64,000 nt of DNA from Sphingomonas faeni (GTDB taxonomy: Bacteria > Pseudomonadota > Alphaproteobacteria > Sphingomonadales > Sphingomonadaceae). Every line of letters starts with the position of its first letter. The first letter of the stretch is position 1. Shown here in pieces: positions 63,270 to 64,000 of this stretch. The notes beneath the pieces are model-generated. The model was not told the DNA's origin. It worked only from the letters and a program-made list of their open reading frames with translations, and searched no databases. The stretch lies in contig NZ_QAYE01000006.1 of assembly GCF_003053745.1 (NCBI RefSeq), positions 248,001 to 312,000 of the forward strand. Reading direction: 5' to 3'. A program made the translations under genes and the position numbers.

Positions 63270-64000
63270 AGAGCGTCACGATTTTGGGCGCTACCGGTTC
63301 GGTCGGTACCTCGACGCTCGACCTGATCGAGCGGGAGCCCGATCGGTTTCGCGTCGTTGCGCTAACCGCGAACTGCGACGTGACGAAACTCGCAGCGGCT
63401 GCGATCCGGACCAAGGCCGAGTTCGCCGTCGTAGCGGACGAAGGGTACCTTCCCGAACTTCGTGAGGCGCTGGCCGGAACAGGGATCCGCGCGGGCGGGG
63501 GTGCCGAGGCGATCGCCGAGGCGGCGTCTTCGGGCGCGGACTGGACGATGGGGGCGATCGTCGGTTGTGCGGGATTGAAGCCGGTGATGGCGGCGATCGA
63601 GCAGCGCGGCACCGTCGTGATCGCCAACAAGGAGCCGCTGGTTTCCGCCGGCGATGTGATCCTCGCCGCTGCCGAGCGGACCGGCGCGACGTTGCTTCCT
63701 GCCGATTCCGAGCACAACGCGATCTTCCAGTGCTTCGATGCGACTCGGCCTGAACGTGTGCGGCGGATCATCCTGACGTGCAGCGGCGGGCCGTTCCGCG
63801 ATTGGACGACGGAGCAGATGCGCGGCGTGACGCTGGAGCAAGCGGTCAAGCATCCCAACTGGTCGATGGGTGCGAAGATCTCGGTCGATTCGGCAACCTG
63901 CATGAACAAGGGCCTCGAATTGATCGAGGCCGCGCGGCTGTTCCCGATTCCGCACGACCGGATCGAGATCGTCATCCATCCACAGTCGGTGATCCACAGC
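63266..64000 (+). CDS. dxr: 1-deoxy-D-xylulose 5-phosphate reductoisomerase (partial)
   Basis: Second enzyme of the MEP isoprenoid pathway (DXP to MEP, NADPH). The gene runs off the right edge; 245 of about 385 residues are present. NADPH-binding GATGSVGTSTLDLIE at the start, then GTVVIANKEPLVSAG, LLPADSEHNAIFQ, SCSGGPFRDW-type LTCSGGPFRDW, HPNWSMGAKISVDSAT and NKGLELIEA with metal/substrate residues, ending at IVIHPQSVIHS. ATG overlaps the cdsA stop. Confidence 0.96.
   Translation, partial: MKSVTILGATGSVGTSTLDLIEREPDRFRVVALTANCDVTKLAAAAIRTKAEFAVVADEGYLPELREALAGTGIRAGGGAEAIAEAASSGADWTMGAIVGCAGLKPVMAAIEQRGTVVIANKEPLVSAGDVILAAAERTGATLLPADSEHNAIFQCFDATRPERVRRIILTCSGGPFRDWTTEQMRGVTLEQAVKHPNWSMGAKISVDSATCMNKGLELIEAARLFPIPHDRIEIVIHPQSVIHS

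Overview
The window looks like chromosomal housekeeping DNA of a high-GC alphaproteobacterium, most likely a Sphingomonas or close relative (Sphingomonadaceae). Supporting this are a serine palmitoyltransferase / acyl carrier protein / ceramide-reductase-like operon (sphingolipids replace or supplement LPS in this family), a circularly permuted two-piece tmRNA with the tag ANDNEALAIAA, a small alphaproteobacterial complex I accessory subunit (NDUFA/NDUFS4-type family), and a family-typical order rimP-nusA-ylxR-infB-rbfA-truB-rpsO-pnp. No rRNA, integrase, transposase, phage gene or CRISPR array was seen.

Layout. 1-7.9 kb: 5' half of a class A penicillin-binding protein (-), helicase hrpB and a complex I subunit (+), a lemA / TPM / TPM / NUDIX operon (-) and mscL (+). 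8-9.1 kb: an Rrf2 regulator (-) and the two-piece ssrA gene (+). 9.1-22.4 kb: a membrane protein and a lone receiver protein, then the large leftward translation/RNA operon (rimP, nusA, tautomerase, ylxR, infB, rbfA, tdk, truB, rpsO, pnp). 22.6-37.3 kb: PQQ-type sugar dehydrogenase, two thioesterases, a crotonase, two paralogous small secreted proteins, glyoxalase II and I, lptG/lptF, a CHASE3 hybrid histidine kinase, the sphingolipid operon, proB and obgE. 37.3-47 kb: a TetR / ferritin-like hydrolase divergon, ribosomal proteins L27/L21, hspQ, tRNA-Ser(CGA), rsgA, a lolC-lolD-GNAT-glutathione peroxidase operon and an HdeD-like protein. 47-57.6 kb: dnaE, an acyl-CoA ligase, a KefB-like antiporter, a frameshifted membrane gene, icd, and psd-pssA for phosphatidylethanolamine. 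58-64 kb: the classical rpsB-tsf-pyrH-frr-uppS-cdsA-dxr cluster, with dxr cut by the window edge.

The most unusual signal is the number of imperfect palindromic elements (roughly 50-170 bp, at least eight sequence families, more than 20 copies). Most are intergenic, several lie between genes of one operon, and three lie inside genes (hrpB, truB, ylxR) with the reading frame kept open, so the elements are translated into extra peptide segments. This resembles the Rickettsia palindromic elements in behaviour, although no relationship is claimed. All functional calls come from reading motifs by eye; no database search was possible.
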